Source: Serpula lacrymans var. lacrymans S7.9
Lineage: Eukaryota; Basidiomycota; Agaricomycetes; Boletales; Serpulaceae
DNA: 64,000 nucleotides
Direction of reading: 5' to 3'
NCBI RefSeq assembly: GCF_000218685.1
Contig: NW_006763294.1
Span: forward strand, 1,343,712-1,407,711
Shown here piece by piece: positions 40,047-49,591 of the stretch (position 1 is its first letter; every line of letters starts with the position of its first letter). The notes under the pieces are model-generated. The model did not search any database. It saw only the letters and a program-made list of their open reading frames with translations, and was not told the DNA's origin. The position numbers and the translations under genes are program-made.

Positions 40047-40397
40047 TGTTAGGCTATGAGAAGACTAAAAGAGAGTATTTCTCAGTCTTATAATCAAGAG
40101 ACTCAGATTGAAGGATAATATACCTAAAAGAGAGTATTTCTAATAGTGTAAAGTGAGTATGATGATATAAAGTAAACTGTAAAATAACCAGACATACCTC
40201 AGTCTTATAATCAAGAGACTGAGGTTTGTGTAAGGCAGAGTGCTACGAGTTTTTGGAATAAGTGTGGGAAAGTTTTGAGCTTATGTAATGTAGTGGAAAA
40301 GCGGTCAAGTAGAGATGAAAGAATGGTGTATGGAAATGAAGAAATAAAAGGATAAAATGATAGGATGTGAGTGTATCATAAACAGGATATGCCAACA
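40047..40397 (-). repeat. 3' LTR of the copia element
   Basis: 351 bp starting TGTTAGG and ending CCAACA on the plus strand, identical by eye to the LTR at 44789-45139. Inside, a phrase taaaagagagtatttct occurs twice. A hairpin-capable CCTCAGTCT...AGACTGAGG also occurs, with a second, imperfect copy about 120 bp away. Confidence 0.97.
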
Positions 40398-40407
40398 CAC
40401 CCCCTCA
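40398..40407 (-). other. Polypurine tract of the copia element
   Basis: On the minus strand TGAGGGGGTG abuts the 3' LTR; this would prime plus-strand DNA synthesis. The TGA of the gag-pol frame is its first three bases, so coding sequence runs to within 7 bp of the LTR. Confidence 0.7.
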
Positions 40408-43400
40408 AACCAAATCAACTCCCATTAATTTATTGAAGTGTTGTAATTTGGGTCGAGCCAGTGGCTTTGTGAGTGCGTCTGCAGGCATTTCATTTGTGGG
40501 ACAAAATAGGATTTGAATCAAATTTTGTTCGACAGATTGTCTTATGAAATGATAGCGAATATCGATATGTTTGGTGCGAGAATGATAGATATTATTTTTG
40601 GTGAGCTCAATTGCACTACGATTGTCGCCATAAAGCGGAATTGGTCTAGTGAGTGGTTTGTTTGTGATTTCGGCCCAAATGTTTTTGAGCCAGATGGCTT
40701 CTTTGGCTGCGTGTGTGATAGCCACATATTCGGCCTCTGTGGTCGATAGTGTTACAATGGGCTGTGTCTTACTATTCCAGGAGACGGCTCCACCATTGAT
40801 CCTAAAAACATATCCTGATATAGAACGTCTGTGGGAATGTGAGGCAAAGTCTGCGTCCGAAAATCCAACCAAGCCTTCGTCGGTTTGGCCTATGACCAAT
40901 CGGAACTCTTTGGTGGCTTTCAGGTATCGTAGGACTCGTTTTGCTGCCTCCCAGTGTGTTCGACCAGGATTTTGTAGGAAACGAGAGAGTGAAGATATTG
41001 CAAATGCGATATCCGGTCGAGTGCCAGTAGCAAGGTACATGAGAGATCCTATTGTTTCTCTATAAGGTATGTTTTGCATCTCGATGACTTTGGCTTCGGC
41101 TGATGGTGATTGTGAGTCGTCAAAAAGTAGACCTGGCTCGACCGGAGTTGATACAGGTTTGCAGTCTTCGAGGTTGAACCTTTTTAGTATTGTTTCTATG
41201 TATGCCTGTTGACCTAGAGATACAGTGCGAGTTTTGCGGTCTCGTTGTATATGGATACCAAGTAGCCAGTTGACTTGGCCAAGGTCGGTGATCTCATATT
41301 CTCTCTTTATTCCTTCCTTGAATTCACTGATAGCCTTTGTAGTTTTACCTGCAATGAGCATGTCGTCAACTGACACTGCAACTACTAGGCTGTCGGTGCC
41401 ACAATACTTGATGAAGAGAGCATGGTCATGTTGAGATTTTGAGAATCCGAGAGTGGTAAAAGTCTCAGTAAGCTTCGTATACCATTGTTTTCCCGACTGT
41501 TTGAGACCATAGAGACCCTTGTTTAGCTTGCATACAAGCCCTTGTTGTTCGGGTTTCAAGTAGTTTGGTGGAGGATGCATGTATATGTCTTCGTCAAGAG
41601 TTGCATTTAGGTATGCGCTCTTTATATCTAACTGGTGAGTTTCCCAGTCATTTGCTGCTGCATGTGCGAGAACCAGGCGGTTGGTGGTCATACGAGACAC
41701 GGCTGAATAAGTCTCATTGTAGTCTATTCCATATATCTGGGTGCTGCCATTCGCTACTAAACGAATCTTGAATTTTAGGATTTCGTTGTTTGGTCCTCGT
41801 TTGATTCGAGGGACATAGTGGCAGCGTATTATATTGGCATGCGGCGGGGGTTTGACCAGGTCCCAGGTGCGCAAGTTCTCTATTTGCTTCAATTCTTCAT
41901 CTATGGCATCTAACCAGTTTTTCTTGTTAGGTCCGTTTAGTGCCTCAGTTATGGTTGGATTGTCGCTAGCGGTTCGATTGTTTGCAGTCGTGGCTGCGCT
42001 CCAAGCGCCTAGGTAAGCGCTTTCGTTGTTTTCGTTGTTTTCGCCGTTTTCGCCGCTCAAGTCAGCTGACTCGTTGATTGCAGATGCGGCTGTGAAGCGG
42101 CCCTCATGCAAGGCCTTATAGAAGCCTGCTGGCTTCGGTTCTCCTCGTTTAGGCCGCTCAGCAAGACCTGGTCCAACTTCAAGAGGTTCTGGGAGGTTCA
42201 TTACAGCTGGAGGAGGAGGCTGAAGGTCGTTTGGAGGCGGCTGGGCGACAGGATTGGGATGGATGGCGTTTGGTTGGATTGGATGAGGCTGGAGGTTGTT
42301 TAGAGGCGAGTATGAGCGAACGGCTACTGGTAAGTCGTCGACAGTTTCGTTTTCGTGAGTTGCTGATTCGATCGGTTCGTTTGTAGAGTTGACCGTCGGT
42401 TCTTCAAATATACGGCCATCGTCGTTTTCGGCAGTTTGGGATGGGGTAAGACGTTCTTGTGGATTAAAAATGATGTCGCGTTCAACACTTACGGTACGTC
42501 GTTCTGGCCAGTATATTCTGTGCCCCTTTGACTCATCATCAAATCCAATCCATTTACCAGCCTTTACGTGTGGGTCTAGTTTGCCTGCGTCAATAGTTTT
42601 GACATATGCTGTGCATCCAAATTCATGAATATTGGATAAATTCGGTATGTGGCCGTGGACTATTTCGTACGGTGTTTTGCCTTGTAGTGCCTTGGTAGGG
42701 GCTCGGTTTTTGATCCAGACGGCATGCCTAATAGCTTCGCTCCACAGGGATTTAGGCATATTTGCACCAAATAACATTGCACGAGCACATTCAATGAGTG
42801 TGCGGTTGAGGCGTTCTGACACGCCGTTCTGCTGGGGTGAGTCATGGGTTGTTAATTCCCTGACAGTGCCTTGTTTTTGCAGGTGCGCATCAAAATTGAG
42901 GCTTGTGTATTCGCCTCCGCGATCAGACCTCAGGATCTTTATTTTACTGTGATCCTTTTGCGTGTCGAGCCAGGCTTCAAAGTTATTATACATCTGTAGA
43001 ACCTCATCTTTCTTTGCAAGTAAACGCACGTGAGTTTCTCGGCTAAAGTCGTCTGTGAAAGTTAACATGTATCGTTTTCCTTTCAAGTCTTGAACAATAG
43101 CCGGACCCCAGAGATCCGAATGGATTCTTTCCGCATAATGTTTAGCTCGAGTGTGGCTAGTTTTTGGGAAAGGTTTCCTGATGGCCTTTGCTTGTACACA
43201 TGTCTCACAGAAAGATATGGCCTCGGAACTATCCAGGACAATTCCTTCAGCTAGATTTGAATCAACGAGGTGCTTGAGTGATTTATGGGCTATATGGCCC
43301 ATTCGCCGGTGCAGATCGTTAATGGTGACTGTGCTGGCAAGGTATGCTCCTCTTTTGTAATTTTTACTGACGTTGGATATGTGATACAGGCCCTTTGTTT

Positions 43401-44784
43401 CTGGGATTTGAGCTATTGTTCGGCAGCCAGGTGGGGGCGAGCGTATCTCGCATATGCCTCCGCCTATGTGAACAGTGTATCCTGCCTTGTCCATGCGACT
43501 AGCAGATATGAGTGTCGAGGCCATTGTAGGGCAGTGTAGCGTGTCTTTTAATATGACACGAGAGCACTTGTTCCCATTTGGTAGATTAACAGTGACGTCG
43601 CCCTTGCCACGGGCGTACATGATATCGCCATTTGCTGCGTTGATAGGTATAGGATCGATTGGCGTATATGATTGGAATCTGTGGCGATCAGGACAGAAGT
43701 GGTCTGTCGCACCACAGTCAATGATGGCTTCATGATCACTTATGTGAGTTTCAGCTTTGTTTGCCGAAGCTGTAACCTGTGAACTGACAGCAAAGGCATA
43801 TATCTCGTCGTTCTCATGTTTGGGAGCAATTGCAGCTATATTTGCAGTGGCTGCAGTATTTGTTCCCTGTGCCGTCTGAGGAGGATTTACTTGATTGTCC
43901 CTTGGATTAGCCTTGTTTTTAGGGCCGTGACCTTCTCGGCCTCCGCCAGGTGCAAAGCACCTTTCGATAGTGTGACCAACTTTGACGGGGCATTTAGGGT
44001 TGGTGCATTTGTACCGTTTGTTTCTTTCGGCCTTACGATCCTTCCAACCGGATTTGGCCATCATGGCTGTTTTGGACTTGGCTTGAGCAGAGATTGCTCG
44101 TGTGTCTGCTTCTTCAGTTACATGAGCAATTATATCCATTGCCGAAAGCTGATTTTTGGATATACGAGCGGCGGCTAGGATTGATGAGAGTAGTGGACGA
44201 TAGGAATCTGGGAGGGAAGATAACATCATAGCAGAGAAGTCCTTCTCTTCGACTGTTGCTCCCATGCCTGCTAATTGCTCTCGGAGCTTTAGCATGTCTC
44301 CTATATGACTTCGGACATTTGTAGATTCAGTGCATTTCATATTTTGTAAACGGCGCCTGATGTCAATCTGCATCATCTCCGTTTTGCCTTCATGCATGTG
44401 GCAAATGGTAAGCCATATTGTAGCTGCCGAACTCTTGTCCTGGATTTGGATGAGAGTTTCATCGTGAACAGTAGAAAATAATTGCTGGATGACGAGACAT
44501 TCTTTCTGAGTGTATTCATCAAGCTTGGTTTCATAGGTTTCTATGTCTTCTTCTTTAAGGGTAGTGCCGTCGGTTTTTGTAGCTATGCCATTAGAATCCC
44601 TAGTATATTCAAGAGGATCTGGCTTTCGTGCAGTTCCAGACAGGTGTCTGGTTAGACCTCGGGCACCAACAGCCACAGCTACATGAGACTTGTATGTAAC
44701 CCAATTGGAGCCATCCTTGGCCAGTTTGGGTACAGAGAATGTCGAAGCTGTAGAAGACATATCAAGTGAGCTGGCAGGGCTCAT
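40405..44784 (-). CDS. Copia gag-pol polyprotein, 1459 aa, single frame
   Basis: One uninterrupted frame encodes the element's capsid, protease, integrase, reverse transcriptase and RNase H. Approximate order: gag (residues 1-330) with a zinc-knuckle variant, C-x4-C-x5-H-x4-C, at about 256-272 (CTNPKCPVKVGHTIERC); protease with IIDCGATDHF near 357; integrase with its HHCC finger from HRRMGH near 490 and catalytic segments HSDLWGP, RSDRGGEY and SPQQNGVSER near 557-650; reverse transcriptase with LDIKSAYLNA near 1055 and the active site VSVDDMLIAG near 1138; RNase H with GFSDADFA near 1311, TEAEYVA and LYGDNRSA. The protease has Cys where Ser is usual (DSGA to DCGA), and the polymerase motif is SVDD rather than YVDD. 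There are no frameshifts or stops. The ATG is 4 bp from the 5' LTR. Confidence 0.97.
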   Translation of the reverse strand: MSPASSLDMSSTASTFSVPKLAKDGSNWVTYKSHVAVAVGARGLTRHLSGTARKPDPLEYTRDSNGIATKTDGTTLKEEDIETYETKLDEYTQKECLVIQQLFSTVHDETLIQIQDKSSAATIWLTICHMHEGKTEMMQIDIRRRLQNMKCTESTNVRSHIGDMLKLREQLAGMGATVEEKDFSAMMLSSLPDSYRPLLSSILAAARISKNQLSAMDIIAHVTEEADTRAISAQAKSKTAMMAKSGWKDRKAERNKRYKCTNPKCPVKVGHTIERCFAPGGGREGHGPKNKANPRDNQVNPPQTAQGTNTAATANIAAIAPKHENDEIYAFAVSSQVTASANKAETHISDHEAIIDCGATDHFCPDRHRFQSYTPIDPIPINAANGDIMYARGKGDVTVNLPNGNKCSRVILKDTLHCPTMASTLISASRMDKAGYTVHIGGGICEIRSPPPGCRTIAQIPETKGLYHISNVSKNYKRGAYLASTVTINDLHRRMGHIAHKSLKHLVDSNLAEGIVLDSSEAISFCETCVQAKAIRKPFPKTSHTRAKHYAERIHSDLWGPAIVQDLKGKRYMLTFTDDFSRETHVRLLAKKDEVLQMYNNFEAWLDTQKDHSKIKILRSDRGGEYTSLNFDAHLQKQGTVRELTTHDSPQQNGVSERLNRTLIECARAMLFGANMPKSLWSEAIRHAVWIKNRAPTKALQGKTPYEIVHGHIPNLSNIHEFGCTAYVKTIDAGKLDPHVKAGKWIGFDDESKGHRIYWPERRTVSVERDIIFNPQERLTPSQTAENDDGRIFEEPTVNSTNEPIESATHENETVDDLPVAVRSYSPLNNLQPHPIQPNAIHPNPVAQPPPNDLQPPPPAVMNLPEPLEVGPGLAERPKRGEPKPAGFYKALHEGRFTAASAINESADLSGENGENNENNESAYLGAWSAATTANNRTASDNPTITEALNGPNKKNWLDAIDEELKQIENLRTWDLVKPPPHANIIRCHYVPRIKRGPNNEILKFKIRLVANGSTQIYGIDYNETYSAVSRMTTNRLVLAHAAANDWETHQLDIKSAYLNATLDEDIYMHPPPNYLKPEQQGLVCKLNKGLYGLKQSGKQWYTKLTETFTTLGFSKSQHDHALFIKYCGTDSLVVAVSVDDMLIAGKTTKAISEFKEGIKREYEITDLGQVNWLLGIHIQRDRKTRTVSLGQQAYIETILKRFNLEDCKPVSTPVEPGLLFDDSQSPSAEAKVIEMQNIPYRETIGSLMYLATGTRPDIAFAISSLSRFLQNPGRTHWEAAKRVLRYLKATKEFRLVIGQTDEGLVGFSDADFASHSHRRSISGYVFRINGGAVSWNSKTQPIVTLSTTEAEYVAITHAAKEAIWLKNIWAEITNKPLTRPIPLYGDNRSAIELTKNNIYHSRTKHIDIRYHFIRQSVEQNLIQILFCPTNEMPADALTKPLARPKLQHFNKLMGVDLV

Positions 44785-44788
44785 AACC
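44774..44788 (-). promoter_or_regulatory. Primer-binding site matching the initiator tRNA-Met anticodon arm
   Basis: Directly after the 5' LTR the minus strand reads GGTTATGAGCCCTGC. This is the exact complement of GCAGGGCTCATAACC, the anticodon stem-loop of fungal initiator tRNA-Met. Drosophila copia and yeast Ty5 use the same half-tRNA priming. The ATG pairing with the CAU anticodon is also the start codon of the gag-pol frame. Confidence 0.85.
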
Positions 44789-45139
44789 TGTTAGGCTATG
44801 AGAAGACTAAAAGAGAGTATTTCTCAGTCTTATAATCAAGAGACTCAGATTGAAGGATAATATACCTAAAAGAGAGTATTTCTAATAGTGTAAAGTGAGT
44901 ATGATGATATAAAGTAAACTGTAAAATAACCAGACATACCTCAGTCTTATAATCAAGAGACTGAGGTTTGTGTAAGGCAGAGTGCTACGAGTTTTTGGAA
45001 TAAGTGTGGGAAAGTTTTGAGCTTATGTAATGTAGTGGAAAAGCGGTCAAGTAGAGATGAAAGAATGGTGTATGGAAATGAAGAAATAAAAGGATAAAAT
45101 GATAGGATGTGAGTGTATCATAAACAGGATATGCCAACA
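44789..45139 (-). repeat. 5' LTR of the copia element (promoter-bearing)
   Basis: 351 bp, identical by eye to the other LTR, ending in CA at 45139 and followed by the target duplication AGGAT. It would carry the element's promoter and polyadenylation signal; no specific boxes were assigned. Confidence 0.97.
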
Positions 45140-45163
45140 AGGATACTGTAATACTGTAGATGA

Positions 45164-46930
45164 TTATATAGATGGGTGATGCACCTGTTTTCTGAATCTA
45201 ACCCACGCGTCCACCTGCTCCTTATCGACCTCTAAACCATGTTCAGCCTTCAGATGGCGACGGAGGTCATATGCTCGAGTGAGTACGTGATCACAGCTTG
45301 GCATATTTTGGGAGTGGCTGCTAGAACTAGCAAGTGCGTTTGTGGACTCGGTCGATAATAGATCTTCCATGTTAGGATACGGACAGCGTAAGGCTTTTGC
45401 ACTTGCCATCTGACTCTGTGCCCTGTATGCGTAAGATTTACCAGTGATAGAGTCGATGTCCATCAGCATGGTCCGAGGAGCTGGCTCGTCATCGTCACGA
45501 TCTGTACTGTCTTCCGCCGACGATGACTGATCGTTTTTGTTGTTCGAGTGAAGTTTAGCCAAGTGTCGTTCGAGAAGGTGCTTGTAGCCAAACGCACTGT
45601 CACAATGTCTATGTGGACAAACATGATCTCGTCTGCCTAGATGGATAACATTGTGATGTGTTGTCAATGCCTTTTTCTGAACATTCATTGCATCAGTGCT
45701 TTTCCCTCCCATACGGGACGATAACTGATATCCTACCGATTTGAAATCCTTCTCGCAACCAAAGATATCACATTTCCAATCCCTGCCCAACTCACCACCC
45801 CTACGTCGTTTACGTGATCGAGTCGCACCATCTTCGTCCACCTCGTCTGCGTCGCCGTATTCTTCATCGAGAACGGCCTCGACTTCTCGTTGCTCGTGGA
45901 GCTTCTGGTGAGCGCGAAGCCCATGGTGGGAAGCGAATGTTCGGCCTATGCATGATGGATGAGGGCACGTCGGTGGGTGAGCGGTACGGACGTGGTGCTG
46001 GAGAGACGTCCAGGTCGGGTAGTAGACGGGGTCGCTATTCGCACGGGGCAAGCATGCAGCGTGAACACAAGTATAACGTTTATCTGCAGAAGAAAATATA
46101 AGATCGTCAGTAAGACAGCATTTCGAATAAAACAAAGGGCGAACGTACCATCATGTGTTTTGGAATGCGCACGCAACTTTTGGTCTGTTGAAAAGGATTT
46201 CGTGCAGCTTTCATTAGAACACTGGTAAGGCTTGGTCCCTGGAGGCGAATGGGCTTGGCAGATGTGAGCTCTTAGCTGATGGTGTTTGGAAAAGCTTTCT
46301 TCGCAAGATGGTTCAGTACACTGTACATAGTATGGCACCGTCAATACGCAAATGTATGTTTATAGGAGATTATTTTACATACTGCGTAAGGCCGAGTGCC
46401 TGTATGAGTGTCCTCGTGTACACGGAGGTGTTGAGATGTCCAAAATCGTTTCTGGCATGAAGCACATGCAAAAGGACGTGAAGATTGGGGGAGGTGACTC
46501 CTAGAATGTGCTTGCAAGTGCGTTTCACGAAGGTATGATTTGTTGCAGATAGTGCAGATGAATGGACGCTGGATGGTAAGTTAGAGGATGTTTAGAGAGG
46601 GAAACGAGAGTTAAGAGAAAGCCTTACTTCGCCCGTATGAGAGCGTCGATGCTCTACTAGCCGCGAAGACTTGGTATAGGACTTGGTGCAGCCTGAGAAT
46701 GTACAGCGGTGGATCCCCTTGAATCCAGAAGAGGACTCAGGTTCGTCAGGTTCATCTGGAACTGGGGAGAAAGAGTCATCTTCTGCAGAGCTGCCTTGCG
46801 TATAAGCATCACTGCGTTCTGGGGCTGGAGATGTGCTTGAACTGAGTCGCAAGACTAGAGATGCTTTTCGTTTTCCGAGAACAGGTCGTGGTCGCAGTGA
46901 AATGGTGGATATTAAAGTTGCGGATGCCAT
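45164..46930 (-). CDS. C2H2 zinc-finger protein, probable transcription factor IIIA
   Basis: TFIIIA binds the internal control region of 5S rRNA genes and recruits RNA polymerase III. From ATG 46930 (MASATLIST) an acidic/Ser-rich leader of about 75 residues precedes a run of fingers. They begin CTFSGCTKSYTKSSRLVEHRRSH, CTICNKSYLRETHLQAH and CASCQKRFWTSQHLRVH, then CTEPSCEESFSKHHQLRAH and CSNESCTKSFSTDQKLRAH, then CPHPSCIGRTFASHHGLRAH, CDIFGCEKDFKS/KKALTTHH and CPHRHCDSAFGYKHLLERH. A sixth finger has a long loop. A final one, C...PSCDHVLTRAYDLRRHLKAEH, has its first two cysteines far apart. That makes ten, the number in fission yeast TFIIIA. Introns are about 50-60 bp. An in-frame ATG at 47122 would add 64 residues and is less likely. 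The stop is 20 bp from the copia target site. Confidence 0.8.
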
Positions 46931-47466
46931 TGGATTTTGATTTTGAGGATACAGTGTAAAGTGGGTTAAAATCAAGCGCTCAGTACCCAGTACCCAGTAC
47001 AAGTAACTCAGTAGTAGTGGGACTTCAACGGTAAGAAATTGTGACTGGAACAAGGACTGGACTTGAACTTTTTGAAGCGCAGGTAGAACGCGTGTAATAC
47101 TAACTTGAATGGTAAACGGCATTAGCCGAGGATTCGACCATGATCATGGGGTCCACCACTTTCATAATTCGTTATCTACCATGATTTTTTCCTGTCAAGG
47201 TACAGTCCAAAGACAAATCACTCAGCGGTGGAAGGAACAATACTTTTCTTCGAAATGGTATGCCTAAGGGAGACGGGGCGCAAAGTCAGGAAGTTTATAC
47301 TTCAAAGGTAAGCCATTCCTGTCCCTTTTAGACATCGCTCGATTGTGCTGAACATGTAGACATTGAGATATAGAACTCTCAAGTTTTATGATCGTGAAAC
47401 GTCTACGTTTGCGCAGAAGTAACCATACAACTAATCATACAAGCTTCTTTCATGTCTCCAGTGTCT
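46931..47466. other. Intergenic, TFIIIA promoter
   Basis: About 0.5 kb lies upstream of the zinc-finger gene and downstream of the nicotinamidase. An imperfect triple repeat of cagtaccc occurs at about 46980-47000 (cagtacccagtacccagtac). An in-frame upstream ATG (47122) lies here. No gene is seen. Confidence 0.5.
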
Positions 47467-48168
47467 TCAAGCTATACCGCCAACTCTCCTCTTCACCTCC
47501 TCGCAATCCACGAGACCGACACCGGCATTCTTCACCTCCTCCTCTTGCTTTCCTGCCAACTCTTGAGATACACATTTCGTCAGATCCCTCACATACCATG
47601 ACTTGAACCCAAACTTGACCGCATCAATTGCAGTGAACTTGACACAGAAATCGCCGGCAACGCCAGTGACGAATACGTCTGTTACTCCATGCTGGGACAA
47701 AAGAGCAGGAAGAGTGGTAGGTACGAGGCCCCAAGGATCGACGAATGCTGAGTAACATTCCACATCCTCGTCCATTCCTTTATGGACCGTTGCATCAACT
47801 TTCACTGTATTCAACCCGCCTGCGTATTCGCTCCCAGGCGTCGTGGCAACACAATGAACAGGCCACAAAACCTGCTCCAAGCCCTTCAACTCCGCGAACC
47901 CAGCCTTGGGTACATGCACTGATGTTAATCGTTCAGGAGGAAAGATCGTGATCTTTTCCCCGACGCTCTTTCCGTGTGTAGCTGCAAATGAGATATGATT
48001 ATGCGGGTGCCAATCTTTTGTTCCGACTTTGAGTGCAAACGGTAGTGAAAGAATGTCGTTGATGGGTTCGATGAGAGAGGGGGCATCGTTCACTGCGAGA
48101 CTGCCTGTTACGAAGTCGACTTGCATGTCGACTATGATAAGTGCAGGGACAAAAGTGGTAGAGGCCAT
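47467..48168 (-). CDS. Nicotinamidase (PNC1-like)
   Basis: This enzyme deamidates nicotinamide to nicotinic acid in the NAD salvage pathway. It is a single exon of 233 codons, close to yeast Pnc1 (216). The isochorismatase-fold triad is visible: Asp in ALIIVDMQVDF, Lys in ATVHKGMD and Cys in VTGVAGDFCVKFTA. The metal-binding set DWHPHNHISF is present. SxFxxxWG occurs as YSAFVDPWG, and SVHVPKAGFAELK corresponds to the linker seen in other members. ATG 48168 is the first in frame, and no intron is needed. Nothing unusual is seen. The divergent neighbour at 49.6 kb is unrelated. Confidence 0.95.
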   Translation of the reverse strand: MASTTFVPALIIVDMQVDFVTGSLAVNDAPSLIEPINDILSLPFALKVGTKDWHPHNHISFAATHGKSVGEKITIFPPERLTSVHVPKAGFAELKGLEQVLWPVHCVATTPGSEYAGGLNTVKVDATVHKGMDEDVECYSAFVDPWGLVPTTLPALLSQHGVTDVFVTGVAGDFCVKFTAIDAVKFGFKSWYVRDLTKCVSQELAGKQEEEVKNAGVGLVDCEEVKRRVGGIA

Positions 48169-49591
48169 TTGTTCGTACGTGAAAAATGGAGGAGTATAGG
48201 GAGTGGGCTATTATTTTCAGTTTGGTCTTGGGACGGTATATATCACGATTTCACATTCCAGCTGTCAATGTTCTCGTATGGAAGCAAGCCGCAGAAGGAC
48301 AAGTAGACGTTGCGTTATATGTTCATATCCGTTATCTCGCAGGCAGATAGGAGCTATAATAGATTGTCCACGTGAGACAGCCTTATATGGAGACCCCTAA
48401 CTAGAAATGAAGGGACGATCTTAACTATCGAGCCATATGATCAGTCAGGTTAACCAAACCGCAAACGCAACATACTAGATGTCTCGAACATGGGAATAAA
48501 GTGAAAAATATTTCATGTCCATACTATCGACGAATCTTGGTCCTCAGGCTGAGCGGGTTAAACGTGTTTGAATTGTCAAAAGCATCACACATTCCATCAA
48601 TGTGTACTGTCTGGGAACAATTGTTTATTGCTGATTTTTCGGCCGTTCGGACTTTGAGAGTGGACTCGAACACTGGACAAGCTAAGCCTAGGGCATAGAT
48701 CCCAAACGGAAGAGGAGTGTCTGTTTTTTAAAAGCCCACGATGCTCTCTTGCATTTGTTCCCGCGTTAGGCGCTCGAGCGGCTTCATTGAATTCATGTCA
48801 CGCCTCGACTTCCTTCCACTCCAAATTCTGGTTTTGTTGGGTAGGAGTTTTTCTTTTTTTGGGCCACTGATTGCTTTAATTGACCTGAAGGATGTGGGTT
48901 GTTGGTTTTCGTGAGGGGCTATTGCGTTCCGTGGTGGTTGCATGTGTGATACCACAATATCCAACATGGATTCAGATCCACAGTATTCAAAAATCGTTGG
49001 ATGTAGCGATAGCGAAGCAACGGAGGCTGGCACCATGGATCGACTATAATTCCGTAGTGATATGCAAACCGTTTGCTTTCAACAGTCGTTGGTACCCCTA
49101 ACGAAACACAAGAGTATGATGGTTATTCTCCTTCAAGCGCCTTTCGTATAGATGGCACCAGGCCATGAGAAGCGTGTTTCAATATCAATACAATGAGCGT
49201 TTATGTCAGGGTCTACCTGGCACTAGAATGCATGGTGGGCGGGGGATGGGCATTGTTGCAATGCTTCATCATCTAGATCTTCCGGACGAAAATGAAAACA
49301 CAGGATCTTAGTATTGCGCGTCTAGCTGCGGTAAGAGATGTAAGGAAGGGCGGTTCCCTCCAAAAGCCATGTACCACCGTAAAAAGGCGCCATCAAAGTT
49401 CACGACAAGCATGTATAGCGCATGCAATTGTGAAAGAATGGAGACGGGAACTGGTTGTTGGTAGCATGTCTGAATTTGTTCTCGATAAAGTGAGCCATAT
49501 AAAAGGTATTTGCAGCTGATACAACGGAGAGCCCACAAACACTGACTCTGAGTCTTTCCTTGTTATTCCGATACCTTGGAATCTTTCCATT
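48169..49591. other. Divergent intergenic region, about 1.4 kb
   Basis: This contains the nicotinamidase promoter on the left and the promoter of the multi-pass protein on the right. A 102-codon frame on the minus strand (48728-49036) is listed separately with low confidence. Confidence 0.5.
48728..49036 (-). CDS. Possible small protein or terminal exon, 102 aa
   Basis: An ATG-started frame ends in a basic then amphipathic tail (PKKEKLLPNKTRIWSGRKSR, then LERLTREQMQESIVGF), which looks more protein-like than chance. I recognise no family, see no upstream exon, and there is no supporting neighbour. It may be a remnant exon. Confidence 0.2.
   Translation of the reverse strand: MVPASVASLSLHPTIFEYCGSESMLDIVVSHMQPPRNAIAPHENQQPTSFRSIKAISGPKKEKLLPNKTRIWSGRKSRRDMNSMKPLERLTREQMQESIVGF

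Larger units (their letters stand above)
40047..45139 (-). mobile_element. Complete Ty1/copia LTR retrotransposon (5093 bp)
   Basis: This is a full-length element read on the minus strand. Two 351-bp LTRs flank one uninterrupted gag-pol frame. The LTRs begin TG and end CA, and the host duplication AGGAT is present on both sides (40042-40046 and 45140-45144). By eye the two LTRs are identical, so the insertion is recent. A primer-binding site and a purine tract are both recognisable (listed separately). It lies between convergent genes, about 100 bp beyond the probable stop of the membrane protein and 20 bp beyond the stop of the TFIIIA-like gene. It replaces the likely 3' UTR/polyadenylation region of the latter with LTR sequence. 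All structural features expected of an autonomous copy are present. Confidence 0.97.

Noticed and set aside
44774..44788. A tRNA-Met gene fragment
   Set aside because: The match is limited to the anticodon arm and sits exactly at the LTR border, as a primer-binding site should.
46931..47122. Longer N-terminus of the TFIIIA-like protein from ATG 47122
   Set aside because: The extra 64 residues are hydrophobic and unlike a transcription factor leader. The downstream ATG gives the expected acidic leader, so the upstream one is probably in the 5' UTR or promoter.
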